In this document: positions 44,260 to 56,930 of the stretch, one piece after another
Position numbering within the stretch: position 1 is the stretch's first letter
How the letters are laid out: each line of letters begins with the position of its first letter
NCBI RefSeq assembly: GCF_963259705.1
Contig: NC_081842.1
Span: 89,758,433-89,822,432, forward strand
Reading direction: 5' to 3'
Length of the DNA: 64,000 nt
DNA from: Myotis daubentonii
Taxonomy: Eukaryota > Chordata > Mammalia > Chiroptera > Vespertilionidae
Position numbers and translations under genes: made by a program
The notes under the pieces: model-generated
The model's database searches: none
What the model was told of the DNA's origin: nothing
Seen by the model: only the letters and a program-made list of their open reading frames with translations

Positions 44260-44339
44260 GTTTGCATATAGCCCTGATTAGCCAATGAAAAGGGTATCGT
44301 AGTACGCCAATTACCATTTTTCTCTTTTATTAGATAGGA

Positions 44340-44994
44340 TGTAACTCTAAGTAATATTGTTTTTGTTGATGTTTATCCTTTTTAAATTTTCATACCAATA
44401 TAACATGATATAGCTCATTAGTTACTATTTTCCTGCCTCTATATGGAATACAATTCTGAGTCCTTGATGTAGCCTGTACTTTGTTTAATGACATTCACAT
44501 TCATCCATTTCCTTTATACTGATTTTATACATAGGCCATATCTTTTGTATTTATATGTCTTTTTCTACTCTGGTCCTGGCATACCTCAGTCTGCTCTGTT
44601 CAGCAGTCACATTTGACACACTGACACTTCCTTATGTTAAAGATCAGAACATTAAAAATGATCTGATCAGGATGTGGAATTCATGTATTTAGAATGACAC
44701 ATAACATGACTTAACAATGCATATATAACATGCATGCAGGGGAACCTACATAATTCACTTTCAAATATCCAGTTCCAGTTTACCACTTGTCCAATTAACA
44801 ACTATGGACTCAGGTTACAGAAAATATTTGATAAAAATTTTGACAGAATCTTTATCAAGATAGCTAGCTAAAATATGAACTAAAATCAATGGCTTCAATA
44901 ATTTTCCCCTGGTTTTCCTTCAAGAAAACAGTAGAAATAATAAGTAAGTAATAATAACAAGTATATATTGCATGCTCTTATTTTTCAAAATAAT
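44340..44994. other. AT-rich DNA
   Basis: No recognised element. Confidence 0.4.
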
Positions 44995-45140
44995 TTTTCT
45001 AACAGTTTAATTCATATTAACTCATTTCATTCTTATCTCTTTTGCAGAGAAGAAAGTAAATCACAGAGAGGTTAAATACCTTGCCCAAGGCCAAGAGAGT
45101 AAATTATAAATCTAGGTCCAGGTGTAAATTAGAAAACTTA
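44995..45140 (-). repeat. MIR SINE fossil
   Basis: AATTCATATTAACTCATTTC, AAATCACAGAGAGGTTAAAT and CCTTGCCCAAGGCCAAGAG match MIR in reverse. Confidence 0.75.
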
Positions 45141-45189
45141 AACTTTTCAATATTACATGATTCTAATTTAAATTATATTTATTACAATT

Positions 45190-45545
45190 TATTACAGACT
45201 GAATGTGTTGCCTACAAAATTTATATGTAGCCCCACCCTCATCTTATGATATTAGATTTGGGAGATAATTAGGTTATGAATATGGGGCCCTCATGAAAGG
45301 AATCAATGCCTTTATAAAAAGAGTTATGAGTCAGCTCATTCTCTCTCTCTTTCTTTTCTCTACCATGTGAAGATTCAGTCAGATGGCCATCTGTAAGCCA
45401 GGAAGTGGGGCCTCATCAGACACTGTATCTGCCAGCACCTTGATCTTATACTTTCCAGTGACCAGAACGGTGAAAAATAAATATTTGTTGTTTAAGCCAT
45501 ACAGTCTATGATAATTTGTTACAGAGGCCAAACTATCTAAGACAC
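45190..45545 (+). repeat. MaLR LTR (MST/MLT1 type)
   Basis: Starts near ATTACAGACTGAATGTGTTG, continues ATGGGGCCCTCATGAAAGGA, CCTTTATAAAAAGAGTTATG, CTACCATGTGAAGATTCAG, GGCCATCTGTAAGCCAGGAA, GCACCTTGATCTTATACTTT, GAAAAATAAATATTTGTTGT, and ends AACTATCTAAGACACA. The order and the TTATAAAA/AATAAA promoter and polyadenylation signals fit an ancient ERVL-MaLR LTR. Confidence 0.85.
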
Positions 45546-46914
45546 AGGCATTAAAAGTGATTGCATCATTCTATTTATTGAGGAGCATGATTTTTATTTT
45601 CAGACTTCTAAAAATGCATTATCTCATCTAACTTTTGTTCCAAATAGAAATATAGAGGGTCTATATTACAGAAATATAGAAGTACATATTATTTATATTA
45701 CAGTTAAAGAACAGCAAACTATTGTGAATTCATTGAAACATTATTAATTATAAGAAAAAGGAGAATTAAGTATACTGAAAAGCAGCACAACTACATGATA
45801 GAATGAGCTCTTGTCATTTCATTTGTTTTATTGAAATGTTTAAAATGTCAGTCTAGTAGCTATAACAAAAGGCTTAACAGCACAGATGAACATAAAAAGC
45901 CAGGAATCTAGGAGACATCACCATTGACTGGCATCTCCTAGTGTTTTTACTAACCATGTATTTCTTTTCTCTTTAAATAAGACAGGAACACAATTTTGAC
46001 TACAGACATTGTGATCAATAGGATTTATTTATTAGTGACTCATTTCAGCTCTTGATTTTCTAAATGTTCCATTATTCATGTTTTTCTATTAAATGCAATA
46101 AAGAAAATTGTTTAAAATCCAAATTGAGCATATTCTAGGCAGGCTTTCTAGTCTAATAATATGTAGGGTAAAATGTGTTTCCAATGTCTTTTATATATAG
46201 TCATCAAAAGTTGTCTAGAGAAACACCAAGAGGAGCTATATATGTGTGTATAAACACACATACACACACACACACACACAGGCACATGCTTTTTTAAAGA
46301 TGACAGTCATCATGTTGAATTATGTAATCTTCCTAAACACTACTTTTCAGAAAAGTAAAATTTACCAATTGATGCAATATCAACAACTGAAATAATTTAT
46401 AGAGCCATTTTCGTGAAAATTGAATTTTGGTATGTGCACTTTGGTAACTATAAAATGTCATTCCTTGTCTTATAAAACCAATAATTATACACTGGACAAT
46501 TATGAACATTAACTAAAAACTACAAAATGGCTTTACATTGGTAAGTTCTATTTAAAAGAGTAGGATGTTTACAATGGAATTATTTAATACATTATTTTAA
46601 AAGTTTCTAACATATTAGCAGGTGATAGTTATAAATGAGCCTAGGAGAATAAGTCATATAGAATGTCTTTACGAACAGAAGAAACAATATGCACGGGAGA
46701 TGCTTAGTTAATTTATGGGACACTTGCATTTCAAAAGATGACACTGCATTTTGGGAAGCTATGACATTTCTCCCCTCAAAGAATGAAGACCAAGAAGTAG
46801 AAGTTGGTTCCTAAAGTACAAAACATTACTGCTCAACAGGCTTGTAACCAACTCTATCTGTTGATATCGTTAAATCATTTATGTTTGATCAAGGTTTATA
46901 ACATTAATAAAGTG
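45546..46914. other. AT-rich DNA with (CA)n
   Basis: A (CA)n tract lies at about 46252-46280. No other element or coding signal recognised. Confidence 0.45.
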
Positions 46915-47035
46915 CATTTAAAGAGCACAAATTTTGGAGTTAGATCGATCCATTTAATCATGACATTGGCACTTAATATGATGGTTAAATCAAATTCCCT
47001 CATACAAAGTAATGCCTGGTATCTAGTATGTATTG
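46915..47035 (+). repeat. Probable MIR fossil
   Basis: AAAGAGCACAAATTTTGGAG, ATTGGCACTTAATATGATGG and AATGCCTGGTATCTAGTATG are consecutive MIR-like blocks. Confidence 0.5.
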
Positions 47036-47796
47036 CGGCAAAAAAAAAAAAAAGACCCTTTTTATTGAAAATAAAGAAATGTTATCTAATATATTCTTTA
47101 AGGAAATTTGCATAATCAAAAAATGAGTGACAACCAAACAAAATGTATTTTGTCATAGGAAATTTTATCATATATTAGTCTTTAAAATGGTTTTAAAGTT
47201 ATTTTAAAATATAATTTGTTTTTATCCATATAGTTTACAAAAAGTATACTGCACCACTTTAACTGTCTTAACAAGCCAGCTGAATTGCTACCTTGCAGTT
47301 CTCCAATGAGGCACTAGGTATGTGAGAGTTAGTCAGCTCTTTGAAGATATTCTATCATGAAATCTGCTAGAAGCATATCAAAAGCAGGTTGATTCTTTCT
47401 TACTGATTATCTGAATCTTCCTTATATGGTCTTAGACTCAAACATCATAAGCTAGAGAGAAAGAAAAGGTATCTGGGTTGAGTTTAAGTCCATCATTTAT
47501 GAATAAATAAGTTAGAACACATTTTCCTCTGAGCTATGCCATAGGCATTCTTAAATTTCTTGGTGGATATAACCATAATGTGTGGAATGGATAGCAAAGA
47601 AGCAGATTTCACTAGAAGCAAAAGAATAATACTGAAAATGTATTAAGACTAATGTCTAACACCTGCCAATAGGTGATATTATGGAAAGTTTTGTGGGCTA
47701 AAGGGATGAGCTTAGTTTGTGGTACTGTCACTAGAGAAATACTGAAAAAATGGTCCAGAGACCATCAAGGTGAAAGAATACTTGAACAATATTAAT
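47036..47796. other. No recognised element
   Basis: A 14-base A run at 47041, then unique-looking AT-rich sequence. Confidence 0.4.
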
Positions 47797-47944
47797 CCAG
47801 CTGGTGTGGCTCAGTGTTTGAGTGTTGACCCATGAACCAGGAGGTCACAATTGGTTTCCTGACAGGGCACATGCTTGATTACAGGCTCAATCTCCAATAT
47901 GGGGTGTGCAGGAGGCAGCCATTTGATGACTCTCTCATCATTAA

Positions 47945-47984
<40 letters not shown>

Positions 47985-48025
47985 CCTCCCTCCCTCCTCC
48001 CCTCCCTCTTAAATTAATAAAAAAT
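47797..48025 (+). mobile_element. Ves SINE with (TC)n/(CCCT)n
   Basis: CCAGCTGGTGTGGCTCAGTG head, CACAATTGGTTTCCTGAC (decayed box B), GGTGTGCAGGAGGCAGCC and a compound TC/CCTC repeat (47949-48006) before TTAAATTAATAAAAAATTTA. Target duplication not clear. Confidence 0.88.
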
Positions 48026-49423
48026 TTACAAATTGTCATAAAGAATATTGATCTATATTGGTGGGGGAGGCAGGGGGGGCAATTGGAATTCTGAAAATCT
48101 ATTTTCCCCATTCACTTTATTATTTAATTTGAGTACTACAAATAGTTGCTACTCTCTGAAAGTAGATTTGCATTCTTTCTTAAGCCAAGGCAGTTATTCT
48201 TCTACTGAAAGACTTCTAGTGTGCAGTGATGCATGTAGAAAACATATTGAGGGGGAAAATGTCATAATAATGGTTTAAAAGTAAACAAACAAAATTAATG
48301 CCAGGTGTAAATGATTTTATTTTACTTGGGTATGGCTAAAAATTATCACTGTAGACAATCATCCAAACAGCCTCAGATAATTCAGTATCAAATAAAATAT
48401 ATCCATATAAATCATCTTTCCAGGAATAACTTTGTTTTTAGGGGGGAGATGGGCAGTGCTTGGTTATCCACACTTAGAGATTATATTCAGATATTTAAAA
48501 TGGATAAAAATCATGTTGATTATCACATTGCCAATTTATATTTGCATGAATGGAAGCCTGTAAAATTGTATAATAGTTCAATTCAGGGGGACAAAGGAAT
48601 CTGGCAAGTGGTCTTGTGTTCAGATCACAGGAAGTCTCTTGTCTTTACAGGAAGGCTTCTAAGCGGTTCTACACATTAAAAATCCATGAGTATCAATTTT
48701 CTACATAAAATGCTTCAAGCAGCTGCTTACTTTGTATCTATAACTTTCCCATGTTCATTCATTTTTCTGATTACATAGGGGGAATCCTTGATTGGGAGCC
48801 AGTGGTCTTTAACACCTGCTAATCTCCTTTTGAACAAGGAGACTGTTTGCTGTCAGGGCCATCTGCAGGCAACAGAGGACTAGAGTGGCACCAGGGGGGC
48901 AGGATGCAGTGGGTATTCAAATCCACATATCCTGAGTCTTTGAATCAAGAGGGTTTCCTTCATTGAACACTTGAGTGGGGTCTCCTAGTAGCTAAGGAAA
49001 CCCTGGAGATATGTAATTAAAAGAGTCCATTATGCTGTAAACACAGTGAGATTGTAGCTACTCCCAATTCCCATAGAATGGAGCCAGCAACTTGTGCCCA
49101 CTGCAGAGTAGTGCTTATTCTCCAGGAAGTGTCGGCTGGCCCTTCACTGTGGGAAGGCTACTGTGAAGGGCTGTAGTCTGTTTCCTTGCAGTGGAAAGCA
49201 ACTTATATATTGTTGAAAAGGATATGGTATTGAAGCCAGAACCGGGGCTCTACTAACATCTATGCCTGTCAAGCCTGTCTTAAAATTTAATGAAGACTTT
49301 TGGGAAAGGATATTCTAAATATATTTAGTACATGACAACTCTTAGTCCACAAATAGAATAATAAACCCCCTAGAGCTGAATTGCCTCTTGGAAATAATGT
49401 CATCTACCTTCATCCTTTTCTCA
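48026..49423. other. Repeat-poor DNA, no supported gene
   Basis: Includes a 122-codon plus-strand frame (48311-48679) without recognisable domain. Sequence at 48790-49260 is of balanced composition and repeat-free; a conserved non-coding element is possible but untested. Confidence 0.4.
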
Positions 49424-49498
49424 GGGGTGAGGGGAAAGGGAAGAGCGGAGAGGGGAGAGGAGAGAGGGGAGAGGATGGAGGGGAGAGGGGAGAGGGGA
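49424..49498 (+). repeat. Purine-rich GGGGAGA tract
   Basis: About 75 bases of almost pure purine on the plus strand (GGGGAAAGGGAAGAGCGGAG, GGGGAGAGGAGAGAGGGG). Mirror-like homopurine sequence with several G3-4 runs, so it could form triplex or G-quadruplex. Confidence 0.9.
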
Positions 49499-49599
49499 AT
49501 GTAGCCAAAATCAAGCATTATTTAGCTAATCATTTGTTTTCCAGGTCTATTACCGTTATATTGTTCCAAAATTCAATCAAATTTACATATTGTCCTTGC

Positions 49600-49720
49600 A
49601 GTATATACTAGTCACCATGCTAGGGTTTGGGGATATAATGACTAAGATCCAAGGTCCATGCTTTCACAGAACTCATAGGTTAGGGGTAGAAGACAAACAA
49701 ATCTTCACTTCTGTTCTGTC
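49600..49720 (+). repeat. Ancient mammalian interspersed repeat
   Basis: TAGTCACCATGCTAGGGTTT, GGGGATATAATGACTAAGAT and CATGCTTTCACAGAACTCAT correspond to the family at 9428 and 21360. Confidence 0.55.
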
Positions 49721-49764
49721 CGATGAGAGAAAAAGTTACACAAAAACAACAACAAAAAATTCAA

Positions 49765-52700
49765 GTAAAATTGTATGAGTAACAAATTTGCATCAAAGTT
49801 AGGTTTTTGTTACTAAGACAGTAACTTTTATAATTAAAAATATAGAATACTTATAAAATTTATTTATGAGGATATGCTGAGGAATTTAAATACTGAGACA
49901 TTGTGCATCTTCTTGACAAAAGATTATAAAACTGCAAAAATTATTTTTCATCCTAAGATTCTTGTGATTAGGGGGAATGAGCTCATTAAAAATGTATAAA
50001 TGAATGCATTAATTCAAACAGGTTTTCCTAGGGTGATTAAAATACTTTCACACCTTGTAGGAACAAGCATTTTTGTTTTGTTTTGCTCATATTTCTTTTG
50101 TGTGAAACATTTTATATTAAGTAAGGAATTTGCTTTCTGTGGATAGTAAATGTAATACTAAAATCATGCCTTAAAGGAAAGTTGTATTATATAATAGATA
50201 AGCTGATATTAGTTTAAGTCTAATAATAACTTTATCTCTGAGCTTGATGAAAACAAGGTTGGATTTTTTTTTCATGGCAGAACAAACAGAGATGGAACAT
50301 GGGAAACCCAAGGGCAGCCTTATTTTTCCATCCAAGTAAATTCTTGTAACTAGACCACATGTCCCAAACATGGGTCTCCCAAAATGCTTTCCTTGCCAAC
50401 TCCGCGAAAGATCCCCATTTCCACCAGCAACACCCTGAGCAACAATTTACTGGTTTACCAATTTGTAGTTTAGAAAATAGAAACTTAGGGGCACACATGT
50501 TTTCAAATATCACAATGCTGTGATTTTGTGCAGAGGTCCAAATTAGCAACAGTTGGTGCATTTTCATCACTTGATTCCAGGTTCATAGGAGCAAATTCTG
50601 CCATTATTTATCTCCAGAACAGTGTTTCATAAATGTTTTTAGTAAATTAACATATTGTACAGGAAAGAAAATTTCAAAATACAGAAAAATGTTCAAATTA
50701 TTAGCTATTATTAGAGACCAGTGAGCTCTCATCTCTGGAAGTGGTTGAGCAGAAATAAAATTTTAATTTATTAGGAACTTGAAGGATAAATTCTTGAGAT
50801 GGGAATGAGATGTAGATGGATAAATTTCTACCTCCCTATTCTGACTAGTTTATGATTCCTTTATTAAAGGGACATTCTGTTTTCTTAGAGAATGGGATGG
50901 GTTAACATTGAAAAGTAGTGATTTGTTTTTCATCTAATAATATGTTAAAAATAGTGGTACTTCTATTTCTTATACATATAATAACTTGCCAACACAACAG
51001 TTATTTAAATCAGAAAATCTTATATTTTGATAAGTGGTACCATATACTACTCTGTCTTTCAGATTTGTAATACGAATCCAACTAAAGGCTATAAAAAACT
51101 TACAGTTACAATTACACCTTCACATGAAGCCTCTCTGCATATCTTATTTCTGTGAAATCATAAGCAATCATCTCTTGAATCTGGAGATTTGTGAGTCTAA
51201 AAGAAGAGACTAAAAATTCAAACAAATGAAACTCACACAAATGTTAAAATATTTATGTCTTTTTGAAGGTTAATTAACAAGAAAAGTGTGTTTAATTTTT
51301 TCTGGTATACATTAGTATTTTTTCCTTTTCAGTTTTCACCATTCAATAAAACATAGTACAAGTACATTTTGATAGAGGAGATCAATAAAATATGATTAGG
51401 GTATTTGTAAACATGTATAAAATATTAACGTTCAGGCCATGCAAATGTCTTACTTAATTAAGAATCATGATTTGATGCCACAGTTTATCAGAATATGTGT
51501 GTGGCATTATAAGATTTTACTGCAAATACTTTCAAAGAATGGTGTTAATAAATTAAGGTGAGAAAATGACCTTATAGGGATCAGTTCTAAAGATAATAGA
51601 AAATAAAGAAATGAAGAAAATACTAGAGAAGAGGAGTCATCTTTATGTAAAACTAACCTATTCCAAAGGCAGAGAGCTAACCCAAATGATGACAATGCAT
51701 AGCTTAACTGACATTTTTTAATGTCATCTTAAGCCTATGCAAAGATGAATTTGTTTTGTTATGTTTTAAGTGAGAGAATTCATATATAATCTTATAAGAA
51801 TAAGATGGTGGTGTTAGTTATGCCACCATATGCTTCAGAACTTTCTGGTTTCCTATTTTTAACTATTGGACTTATTCATTATAGACTCCATAAGGAGCAA
51901 TCATTTTATCTTTTCAATCTATATAACATAAAATTTCATTAAATAGTTACTAAGATTTATTAAAGATTATCAAAAAAATGTTGGCTACCGTTTCATTTCA
52001 AGATAGCAGGTTGTAACTTGTGATACATAGAAAATCTTTCAAGACTCTTGAAACTCTTAGTGTTTTGTTTTGGTTATTGTTATGTCAGCTGACTCCTTAC
52101 ACAATCATTTAGAACTTTTATGCAAATTCAGAAAACTAAATGATGTGTTGAGAAGAACAATAAAAAATATTTTTAAAGCATCTGTTATGTGTTTAGCAGC
52201 CAACCATATAAATAAAACAAAATAAATAAATATCTATATTTTACTTGATAAATATTTACTGGCATAGCGATTTTTTCATCTTACTATGGATTTACAATCA
52301 GAAAGAAGTGTGTTAGCTAATGAGTAGATAGAAATTTCTGCTCTACTTTGCAATTAGTCTTCAAATTGAATTGATATATAATCCTTCTGGATAATTAGCC
52401 AATCATTTATTTTAACATTCAATTTCCATGACACTACTCATCAAATCTACTCTTACTTGATAAACTAAAAATGTGAGTTTCAAATTTCTAAAGGTAATTG
52501 TTATCCATTAAAAAGAACAGGCAGGTAAAAAATAAAATCCCAAAGGCTATAAATATAGCATGGTGACATATTTTGAAATTCTTTCCTTAATATCTACATA
52601 AGATTTAAAAATGGATTGATATATAAAAAATTATAGGTTATATATCATAAAAGAAAATGATGTTAATTTAAACAATGAAATCTGAAATAAAAAAGAATAG

Positions 52701-54289
52701 TATGTAGTTTCCTTGATGGATTATTTAAAGAAACTGCAGTTTAAAAGATGAAACATATGTAGAGGAGTAAAGTCTATGGACATTTGTGCCTTTTGGGTAA
52801 TATATAGTTTTAGATTTCTCCCCTCCCCAGTTATCCTCACCATACCTCTATTTTAGAAATATACACTTTTCTTGTCAAGATCATATTATTAACTCACATA
52901 GAAGTAACCAAAACCCCTGCTTAAATTTAGAGCAATTATGTATAAATATGTCATATGTTGGAATATATGTTTTTAAAGACACAATTATGGTAAAAAAAAT
53001 AAAACAAGAAAAGTATATTTGTTTCTCTAATAGGGAATGGTGAGTTGAAGCAGAAGGCACACACCTGCTAAATTCAAATGTAAAAGAAAGGTTGCAAAAG
53101 TTTCTCATAACTAGCAAGGAGGAGAACCAGGCTCACCAGGAAGAACTGGATCTAGGGTAGGCTCTCTCTGTCTATGAAAAAAGGTCAAATATTTCCAATT
53201 ATTGCTTAGGTTTACATCTAGGTTTGATCTGCTGTTTGGGTAACAGAAAGAGTGGGAGAGCCATATGATTAGGGCCATGGTCAAGCCACACACAAGCTGT
53301 AACACTGGATCAGTTATATCTCCACAGAATGAGAGAGCTGAATTACCAATATAAAGTCAGATGCTGAAATGGAAAAACCTCACTTGTCAGGTGTAAGGAG
53401 GCATATATTTTTAGATATGAAGAGAATGTCATGATGTGAGTTTGGAGGTAGAGTTAAGATACAAGAAAATGAAGAAAGAGAGAAGAAGGAGGAGAAGGAG
53501 CGCTTTCAAGATGAGCTTGCAACCTAAATTTTACAATATACTGGGAAACTGACTTAATAAACAATAGTAAAATAATTCAATAAATGACTGATTCATTCTA
53601 ATGTGTTAACTCCAATAAATTCATTCCATTGAAAATCCTCAAAAAGAGGCTGGTCGCAACTGAAAACAGGAATAATTATAAAGAGAGATGAGGAAATTAA
53701 AACATCAAATAAGTTTGAGAAATGAAGAGGAGGTTGAGGTGCTCTGACACATGTCTAATAAATGTTCCAGAAGTAAATAAGAAAACAGAATGAAGAAGAG
53801 GTATTCAAAAAGACAATGCCAGTAAAAATTTTTTAAGAAGTAAAAGAAAGCATAAATCTTAAGAAAAAATAAACACCTGGTTTTGAAAAAGAAAATTGAA
53901 AATACATCCATATTGATAAATTTTGAATTGAAGATAAAGAATATCAATGATAAAAAGAAAACAAAGGAAGGTAAAACATAATCTACCGAAAAATTCCATT
54001 TATGAATAGAATTTTTACCAGTAAAAATTGATTATAGGAACAAATTAGATTAATTCTGCTAAATTAATGAAAATAACTGTCAACTCAGTACATTCATTTT
54101 TAAATGATGTAAGTCTCATTACTCTTTATCTCTTCTATGAACTCCCATTTTCCACATTATCTAATAATTTATTTTATTATTATCATTTAATTCATATTTT
54201 CCAGCATGTTTTGACAAAAACTTTAGCTTGCATTGCCTTTTGGTACAATTTTTGACAGGTTATCTTACTATATTTTTAGAACCAATAAG
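49765..54289. other. 4.5 kb AT-rich DNA without recognised elements
   Basis: The longest stretch free of young insertions in the window. Short frames (for example 50232-50570, -, 112 codons) have no domain. AGGAGGAGAAGGAG near 53485 is simple purine sequence. Old diverged repeats may be present but I cannot place them. Confidence 0.45.
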
Positions 54290-54299
54290 TAGTAAATTA

Positions 54300-54797
54300 T
54301 CTCTATACCTGGTCAGGTGGAAGGATCCTGAGTCTGGTTTATGGAAGGGTTCTGAGCCTCTGTTAACATTTGGTCGAGGATATGCTTGTGTGTTTCCAGA
54401 AAACTCCAAGCCCATGTGGATTCCTGCAAGGAAAATCAGACTTCAACATGGATCCATGGGAGGAAATGACCAAACTAATGAGGACCTTGCACCTGGAGCC
54501 TCAACCTGTACCTGTGGCCACAGACACTTGATTACTCTGGCCCCAGATAGCAGTAGCCCCAGGCAAACTTACAAACTGGTTCCTTAGATGCCTGGCAATA
54601 ATTTAAAAAGGACATGGAAGAATTCAGTCCTTTTTATTGGATTTCCCTATATTTGCCTCTTAGCAATTGTCTGTCTCATTCTTGTGTGTTGATCTCTAGT
54701 CTGCAAATTCAAAATGAAAAGTCTTAAAAAGACTCAAGCCCTACAGAGGGCATACACTTTTCAAGATTTATTAAGAAAACAAAAAGGGGGAGATTCC
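54300..54797 (+). pseudogene. ERV2 provirus fragment: integrase C-terminal region to polypurine tract
   Basis: The frame from about 54312 to 54450 reads as the C-terminal, DNA-binding part of a betaretrovirus-like integrase: RWKDPESG.WKG followed by a GRGYACVFP motif and a PARKIR end. It continues without a normal pol end into about 120 bases of frame with no recognised domain, a stop at 54585, an env-tail-like hydrophobic stretch (about 54640-54690) and a purine tract AAAAAGGGGGAGA at 54780-54792. Gag, most of pol and most of env are missing. It is a defective relic. Confidence 0.78.
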
Positions 54798-55208
54798 TGA
54801 AAACACCGCATAGCAGCATTAGCATAAAAGTGCAGCAAGAAACTTGGAAGGCCATGAACCTTGAGCGTCAGCAGGGCTGATGTCAAGCACAGATTGTTCT
54901 TGCTGAGATTATGGTGTCTCCAAGCATTTCCTGACCTGATAATCTTTGAGTCATGTTACTGTACCTTACTGAACTTTACTAACCTTTGATAATATCTGCT
55001 TACTATGTGCTCTGCCTACATGCTTTATAAAGGGCAAATGTATAACCAAGTTGAATAAAAGCAAGCAAGATAAGGACTCGTGGTTCCTCTTCACAAAAGA
55101 GGTTCCACTTGGCCCCCATGTTTAAAATTTATTTCTTGTGTAGTGTCTTCATTGTACGTCAGCCCTCCTACAAGTCCTCCTGAACCCGCCTTGCAGGTAG
55201 TGGCAACA
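54798..55208 (+). mobile_element. 3' LTR of the ERV2-like fragment
   Basis: Begins TGAAAACACCGCATAGC just after the polypurine tract and ends GTAGTGGCAACA. It has a TATA-like CTTTATAAAGG, an AATAAA (GTTGAATAAAAGC) about 155 bases before the end, and GT-rich downstream sequence. A 5' LTR is not visible in the window, so the integrase fragment plus 3' LTR is a truncated or recombined provirus. It differs in sequence from the LTRs at 13764 and 37457. Confidence 0.8.
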
Positions 55209-55720
55209 AAGTCTGTATAATATATGAGGGTTATATATACACATACACAGAGAGTATATATTGGATTATGTAAATTTAAAAATCAGATAAAGCTAAGTTA
55301 TGGTGCCAGAAATCAAAATATTGGATGCCTCTGTGGTCGTAGTGGAAGATTGGAAAGCAGTTTGAGAAAACATTCTAGGATGATGACAAGGTTCCACAAA
55401 GGATGCACATTGTCAAAATTCATCAAGCTATACACTTAGAACCCATGTATCTTACTATATTATACCTCTAAAGGAGAGAAATATTATGAAAAAGACAAAA
55501 TAGAAATAAAAAATATAAGATATTCCATGTTCATAGAACAAGAAACTCATCTTAAAAATATCCATTTAAATATTTAATGTAATTCCAATAACAAAGACAC
55601 TTCAGGATTCTCTTGAAGTTGAGAAATTTATTCTCAATGTCATATAGAAGACTGCCAGCACCGATTTCAACCTCCTTCTAAATAATCTTCCAGTATTATG
55701 CAGACTAGAAAGCTAAGAAC
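55209..55720. other. AT-rich DNA
   Basis: No recognised element; possible degraded L1 (CTTAGAACCCATGTATCTTA-like text near 55434). Confidence 0.4.
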
Positions 55721-55722
55721 TA

Positions 55723-55852
55723 CAAGTTGTCCCCCCAAAATATACACACACTTTAACAGTTGATAGCTCAATTTAAAAAATTAAGTGTATTTTAATAAAC
55801 ACTACTTTTATAATTATTCAATGTGTGTAAATACATTTTTGGGGCGACACCC
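55723..55852. mobile_element. Second mariner-type MITE, TA duplications
   Basis: A 130-bp element with ~28-bp imperfect terminal inverted repeats: left CAAGTTGTCCCCCCAAAATA and right, read inward, GGGTGTCGCCCCAAAAATGT, both continuing into TACACACA-type arms. It is flanked by TA at 55721-55722 and 55853-55854. The GTGTCxCCCCAAAA..TACACAC terminus fits Tc1/mariner MITEs and differs from the family at 11412. Confidence 0.82.
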
Positions 55853-56130
55853 TAGATTTTCTTCAGAATTCCACAAGCTTAAGACCCACCCACATAGTGA
55901 AGCAGGTAAATCTGTAAAATATTAAACTTAGCAATGTGTGATGCCAAGTATTCACAAAGAGATCGTATCTGTAGAAGTACAGTGGTAAAGGCATTCAGTA
56001 TTTCTGATAGAGCTATGACAAAGTTTGTGGGGACCAATCTAGTGGTACCAAATTTTTGGACTGGAACCCGGATTCTTTGTCCGCTGGAATCAAAGAATGA
56101 ATCCACAGACAGAAAGGGGTATAGCAACTA
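55853..56130 (-). repeat. LTR-derived fragment of the 57-58 kb family
   Basis: On the minus strand, CTATACCCCTTTCTGTCTGT, GGATTCATTCTTTGATTCC and AAAGAATCCGGGTTCCAG (56125 to about 56055) match the 3' end of the LTRs at 57057-57580 and 57695-58277. The rest (55853-56055) is not recognised and could be internal retroviral or host sequence. Confidence 0.6.
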
Positions 56131-56134
56131 CACA

Positions 56135-56290
56135 TAATGCAAATACCAGAAGGAAAACAAATATATCAAAGACATATTTGAAGCAGTATGACTGAGAATT
56201 TTCCGAGATTAATGTCAGACACATGGGATGAGAAACTCAGAATATACCAGCCAGGATAAATGCCCCGAAAAAACCTGCATCAAGGCATGT
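56135..56290 (+). repeat. L1/HAL1 5'-region fossil
   Basis: ACATATTTGAAGCAGTATGA, CTGAGAATTTTCCGAGATTA, ATGTCAGACACATGGGATG and GCCAGGATAAATGCCCCGAA match the 5' part of old L1/HAL1 elements, the same region as the fossil at 37150-38480. Confidence 0.7.
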
Positions 56291-56299
56291 GTTGTTTTG

Positions 56300-56930
56300 T
56301 TTTGTTTTTTTCCCCACTGAAGTGCGTCGAGCTAGCTAGGGTGAGGTGGAGGTGAATTTTTCCTTTCTTCCACTTGGAAGGCTGCAGCCAGTTAGAGTTG
56401 TGTATTTCCCTTCCCCCAGGTCAGGGGGGCTCTGATAATACCCACCAGTTGGGCTCTGGTTAACTAGATTCCCCTGAGGGCAGGCCTTGTTAAGAAGAAC
56501 AGCGTTCTCTGGTTATTTCAAAATGGTTCCTTTTCCTTGACCAAGGTACCTTTTCCCGGATATTTACTGTGGGAACCTGGTCCAGCTCCTGGAGATGGAG
56601 TTCACAATAGTGTGTGCATGTGTCGGGGAGCAGTGTCATTTTGTTCCCCGGGAGTTTTAACTCTCAGATTTGTCCACACCGCGCCCTCAGCAATGTGTTA
56701 GGTAAGTTCAGATTTTCCTGCCCCAGCACTGGCTCCCACAGTGGTTTCTGCTCATGAGTCTCTGCCCCCAGTAAGCCGTGTTTCTCTGTATTTGTTTCTC
56801 TCTGTGTCCAATCTTTGGAGCAGCCCTTTGCTCTGTGCTCTCCCCTTTCTTAGGATTCCAAAGTGTGTTGTTGATTTTTTTAGTCCCTAGCTTTCCCCTT
56901 GTTGTTAGGATAAAACAGCGATTTCCAATC
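56300..56930 (-). repeat. Possible L1 5' UTR-like sequence
   Basis: On the minus strand it contains CTCCATCTCCAGGAGCTGGA, CCAGGTTCCCACAGTAAATA and CTCAGGGGAATCTAGTTAAC with a balanced base composition unlike its surroundings. The style and the adjoining L1 fossil suggest an L1 5' UTR, but I cannot confirm the family; an LTR or captured gene sequence is possible. Confidence 0.35.

Larger units (their letters stand above)
43201..44339 (-). mobile_element. HeliBat-type Helitron with palindrome array
   Basis: Minus-strand 5' end TCCTATCTAATAAAAGAG at 44339, 3' end GTGCACGAATTTCGTACACC..CCCCTAG at 43201. The centre holds several ~95-bp GC-rich units (TGATCACTGGC..CCCAGGCCTGA.GCCTC) in the 3' half, a 19-bp-arm GC hairpin (43970-44013) and a tandem palindrome array (44130-44259). 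It is a longer relative of 30973-31610, which has single copies of these blocks. No coding capacity for Rep/helicase. Confidence 0.94.

Noticed and set aside
44112..44262. Regular repeats with spacers suggesting a CRISPR array
   Set aside because: Spacers (TCTTAG) are identical, the period is 24 bp, the repeat is a palindrome inside a Helitron, and the genome is mammalian.
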